Assembly (NCBI RefSeq): GCF_000314005.1
Contig: NZ_JH980292.1
Coordinates: forward strand, 2,311,725-2,375,724
Source of the DNA: Spirulina subsalsa PCC 9445
Lineage (GTDB): Bacteria; Cyanobacteriota; Cyanobacteriia; Cyanobacteriales; Spirulinaceae
Length of the DNA: 64,000 nt
Direction of reading: 5' to 3'
Made by a program: the position numbers and the translations under genes. Positions 61,339 through 64,000 of the stretch are shown one piece after another. Within the stretch, counting starts at the first letter, position 1; each line of letters starts with the position of its first letter. The notes beneath the pieces were generated by a model, which was given only the letters and a program-made list of their open reading frames with translations, was not told where the DNA came from and did not search any database.

Positions 61339-63264
61339 TTAGTTCTGACGCAGAGGCAGAATCACTTTAAACGTTGTGCCTACTCCTTGTTCAGAACAAC
61401 AGATGAGTTGCCCGTTATGCTTATGAACAATGGTTTCATAACTCATATAAAGTCCTAATCCCACGGATTGCCCCACAGGTTTAGTCGTAAAAAAGGGATC
61501 AAACATTTTGCGCTGAACTTCCCGAGACATTCCTAAACCATTGTCACTAATGCTAATTTCTAGCCTATCATCCTCTAACAAACTTGTAGTAATTTCAATA
61601 ATGCCTTCCGCTTGATCTTCCAGTTCTTGTATGGCATCAATAGCATTCATTAATAGTGTCATAAACACCTGATTGATTTCCCCAGCGAGACATTCAATTT
61701 CAGGTAAATCGCTGTAATTTTTTATAATTTGAATGGGTGGAAAATTTCGTTCGAGTTCGTCGGAGTAAAAACCCGCCAGACGATGTTGTAAAATCAACAG
61801 GGTGCTTTCTATGCCATGATGAATATTAACGCTTTTCATGTCTGCTTCGTCCAGGCGGGAAAAGTTGCGCAAACTCAGCACAATTTGGTGAATCCGATCG
61901 GCTCCAGATTTCATGGAATCCAGCAGTTTAAAAAAGTCCTCTTTGATAAACTCTAGATCCATCTCTTCCACTAATTCCTCAATTTCTGGGGAAGGCTCTA
62001 CAACAATGGTTTCATACAGGGCTAACAAATCTAACAGGTCTGTTGCATATTCTGTAGCAGGTGTCAAGTTGCTATAAATAAAACTAATCGGATTATTAAT
62101 TTCATGGGCAATTCCGGCGACTAAATGCCCTAAACTGGTCATCTTTTCGTTTTGAATCAGTTGGGCTTGGGTTTGGCGGAGTTCTTGTAGGGTGACGGTG
62201 AGGGAGTGGGCTTTTTCTTGCAGGTGGAGTTCTTTGCGTTGGAGTTCTTCGTTGGCTTGGGAGAGTGCGCGGGTACGTTCTAGAACGCGGGATTCTAGGT
62301 GTTCGTTGGCTTGTTGGAGGGCGAGTATGGCATAGCGACGTTCTTCAATGACGGCCATGAGGACGAGGGTGGTCACAGAAATGACGCTGATGAAGGATTC
62401 TAGGAGGAGGAGGGACTCGGTGAGATTGGGGCGCAGGAAAGAGCTTTTTTCAAGGAGAGTCCCGGTGATGGCCATAGCAGTGGCGAGGGCGATCGCCATG
62501 GTGGTGATCCGTTTGGGGAAACGGAAGGCTGCCCAGACGGTGAGGGGAATCATTAAGTATTCCACCGGATAAGCCCGCCAGAAGGCCAACACCACGACAC
62601 TACTAAACAGAAACAACCAACCACACAGTTCTGGCAGTAAACGGCGTAATCTTAGCAGTAAAGGATGGGGATTTTTTTTTCCGCCCGGAGTCGCCCAGGT
62701 GAGAATCAGAGGGGTAATGATTAACACCCCCGTTACGTTGGAAATCCACCAAGTCATCCAGAGGGCGGGAAATAACGACCAGGGCACCCATCCCCCTAAA
62801 CATAAGGCGCTCACGCCAATTGTGGCACTAATCCCTTGACTGAACACTGCCCCTAATAGGGCAAATTTAAACACTTCACTAGCTTTCTGGAAGGGGTAAC
62901 GAGTGCCTGTGAAACGATAGATCAGGGCGGCCCCACAGAGGGGGGTTAAGGTGTTGCCAATGGAGGTTACAGCCCCAATGGCGAGACTCATGGGGGTGGG
63001 GTTAAATAAGACGGAAATGCCGAAAGATCCCAAGGTAATGGCCGGCCATATTTTCACCCCACCGAGGAGGACAGCCGCTAAACCAATACCAGCCGGAACC
63101 CAAATAGGAGTCACTTCTCCGGGTAGGGTGGCTAGATGTAAGCCTAATAGACCCAGACCACAATAGGAAATGGCGACTAGGGCGATCGCGCTTAAATCGT
63201 CCCAGCGCCAACGGGTTACAATTTCTTTCATCTTCAACCCCTCCCCTTGATAGATATAAGACAT
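61339..63264 (-). CDS. MASE1-domain sensor histidine kinase
   Basis: The frame extends to 63339, but ATG 63264 has an AAGGAG site 7 bases upstream (641 aa). The MASE1 membrane sensor domain is about residues 20-310, with about eight segments and the motif TPIWVPAGIGLAAVLLGGV. A coiled segment, then the kinase: H387 in AGIAHEINNPISFI, N-box TLLMNAIDAI, and VGQSVGLGLYMSYE. The G-box Thr of GTGLGL is Val here. It shares its kinase core with the Amt- and PAS-kinases of this window. The ligand of MASE1 is unknown. Confidence 0.88.
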   Translation of the reverse strand: MSYIYQGEGLKMKEIVTRWRWDDLSAIALVAISYCGLGLLGLHLATLPGEVTPIWVPAGIGLAAVLLGGVKIWPAITLGSFGISVLFNPTPMSLAIGAVTSIGNTLTPLCGAALIYRFTGTRYPFQKASEVFKFALLGAVFSQGISATIGVSALCLGGWVPWSLFPALWMTWWISNVTGVLIITPLILTWATPGGKKNPHPLLLRLRRLLPELCGWLFLFSSVVVLAFWRAYPVEYLMIPLTVWAAFRFPKRITTMAIALATAMAITGTLLEKSSFLRPNLTESLLLLESFISVISVTTLVLMAVIEERRYAILALQQANEHLESRVLERTRALSQANEELQRKELHLQEKAHSLTVTLQELRQTQAQLIQNEKMTSLGHLVAGIAHEINNPISFIYSNLTPATEYATDLLDLLALYETIVVEPSPEIEELVEEMDLEFIKEDFFKLLDSMKSGADRIHQIVLSLRNFSRLDEADMKSVNIHHGIESTLLILQHRLAGFYSDELERNFPPIQIIKNYSDLPEIECLAGEINQVFMTLLMNAIDAIQELEDQAEGIIEITTSLLEDDRLEISISDNGLGMSREVQRKMFDPFFTTKPVGQSVGLGLYMSYETIVHKHNGQLICCSEQGVGTTFKVILPLRQN

Positions 63265-63570
63265 TGACTTCTCCTTGCCCTTAATAAAGTTATTGATACA
63301 AGAGTTGAATCGCGAAATGTGGGGTTTCGACTTCTTCAACTATCCTAACGTTACAGGGCTAAAGAGGTATTAAAATCTAACCACAATATTTACTTATATC
63401 AGCCCCAAAATTTAGTTATATTAAGGATTCAGGTCGGGAATATTGAGTAAAAAAGGATAAAAAAAAAGGGTTCGCTAAAAAACTCCGGGAGTCGGCAATA
63501 GGGGGAGTTGATAATTATTCCCTATTCCCTATTCCCTATTCCCTATTCCCTATTCCCCATTCGCTACTCC
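63265..63570. other. Intergenic region with heptamer repeats
   Basis: CTATTCC copies in tandem at about 63520-63560; upstream, an AT-rich promoter region of the MASE1 kinase. No ORF. Confidence 0.55.
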
Positions 63571-64000
63571 CTAATCCCCCACTTCCGACCAAGTAATGGG
63601 CAAAATGGGCGCAGAGAAAGAGGTTAAACCATGGGTATGGGTTTCTTGATCTAAAACCGTTTCTACGCGCTCATAAAGGGCTTCGGCCTCTTCAAAAGAA
63701 TTGCCCACACTGGTTAACCCCAACTTGCCAAACTCGGATAGGGCTCCCATTAAGTGAAACACAGTCCCGGTTTTAGTGCTACTGTCAAAATGCAGATGAT
63801 GGCGGGCAATAATATCCATCAAATCTCCCGGCAGTAAACCGCGATAACTCTCCTTTTGCAAGTTATCCGAGGCAATGTAATATTTCTCCTGACCGTGAGG
63901 ACTTAAAAACACCCCCCGATCGGTGTAATACTTCCCATTGGTGAGCAGTTTTAGCGCCATAAACGGATGAGTTGTCCCCCCCTTGCGCAGGTTAATTTCA
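63571..64000 (-). CDS. ATP-grasp peptide ligase (PGM1-like), C-terminal part
   Basis: The minus-strand frame is open to the right window edge, so the gene starts outside. The visible 143 residues read EINLRKGGTTHPFMALKLLT, then GLLPGDLMDIIARHHLHFDS and HLMGALSEFGKLGLTSVGNS. EINxRxGGTTHPF is the metal-binding end of an ATP-grasp domain, and the rest matches PGM1-type peptide ligases (pheganomycin enzyme family). Cyanobacterial members have no known product. The ATG at 63960 is internal. Confidence 0.75.
   Translation of the reverse strand, partial: EINLRKGGTTHPFMALKLLTNGKYYTDRGVFLSPHGQEKYYIASDNLQKESYRGLLPGDLMDIIARHHLHFDSSTKTGTVFHLMGALSEFGKLGLTSVGNSFEEAEALYERVETVLDQETHTHGLTSFSAPILPITWSEVGD

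Overview
The window reads as chromosomal DNA of a cyanobacterium. Evidence: psbZ, cruF (carotenoid), ferredoxin-nitrite reductase nirA, ycf35, a PetC3-like Rieske protein, the smtA/smtB metallothionein locus, NtcA-type promoters, several cyanobacterium-restricted families (DICT, DUF4335, DUF4336, DUF4340), and many copies of the HIP1 octamer GCGATCGC. Heptanucleotide repeats (TTCCCTA/TTCCCTG) and many signalling genes suggest a filamentous or large-genome lineage, but the species cannot be named from this sequence.

Layout. 1-5063: a DICT-GAF kinase (5' end outside the window), a Nudix hydrolase and an ammonium-transporter/histidine-kinase fusion. 5064-10157: tRNA-Asp, small proteins, Rieske protein, cruF, a GNAT enzyme. 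10158-16930: M48 protease, WecG-type glycosyltransferase, FtsE-like ATPase, a lipoprotein, Ycf35, DUF4340, TPR and TVP38 proteins. 16931-25249: a ribbon-helix-helix regulator, transposon relics, topA, a methyltransferase, and a ProA homologue that lacks the catalytic cysteine. 25387-29788: tRNA-Gly, ribH, psbZ, a candidate small RNA, a TrkA-N protein and a Na+/H+ antiporter. 29744-38571: DUF4336, a HAD phosphatase, three tandem Uma2 genes, nirA, a GIDE-domain protein and a frameshifted DUF4335 gene. 38867-48442: a MinD-like ATPase, SemiSWEET, a four-gene two-component cluster, a PPC protein, SirB1 and SRPBCC proteins. 48584-53094: a mechanosensitive-channel-like protein, the smtA/smtB divergon and an intact tnpB element. 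53621-64000: a MetOD1-kinase pair, aroK, LapA-like, ubiX, a ParA/ParB-like pair, a CoA-binding protein, a decayed Fic gene, a MASE1 kinase and the end of an ATP-grasp ligase.

How genes work together. Nitrogen: NtcA-type boxes lie before nirA (canonical spacing) and before the Amt-kinase. Metal: smtB and smtA diverge around two SmtB-type inverted repeats. Signalling: REC-GGDEF, CBS-PAS-GAF kinase, REC and REC-PAS genes form one minus-strand run. Three sensors (Amt, PAS and MASE1 inputs) share one closely related kinase core. Transposition: one intact tnpB and at least five decayed right-end-like or tnpB fragments are scattered through the window, and two of them form the 3' ends of neighbouring genes.

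Best candidates for something under-described: the minus-strand small RNA between psbZ and the 67-aa gene, the ParA/ParB-like pair with a degenerate CTP motif, the Amt-kinase with its NtcA box, the Cys-less ProA, and the Uma2 triplication whose copies differ by whole heptads.
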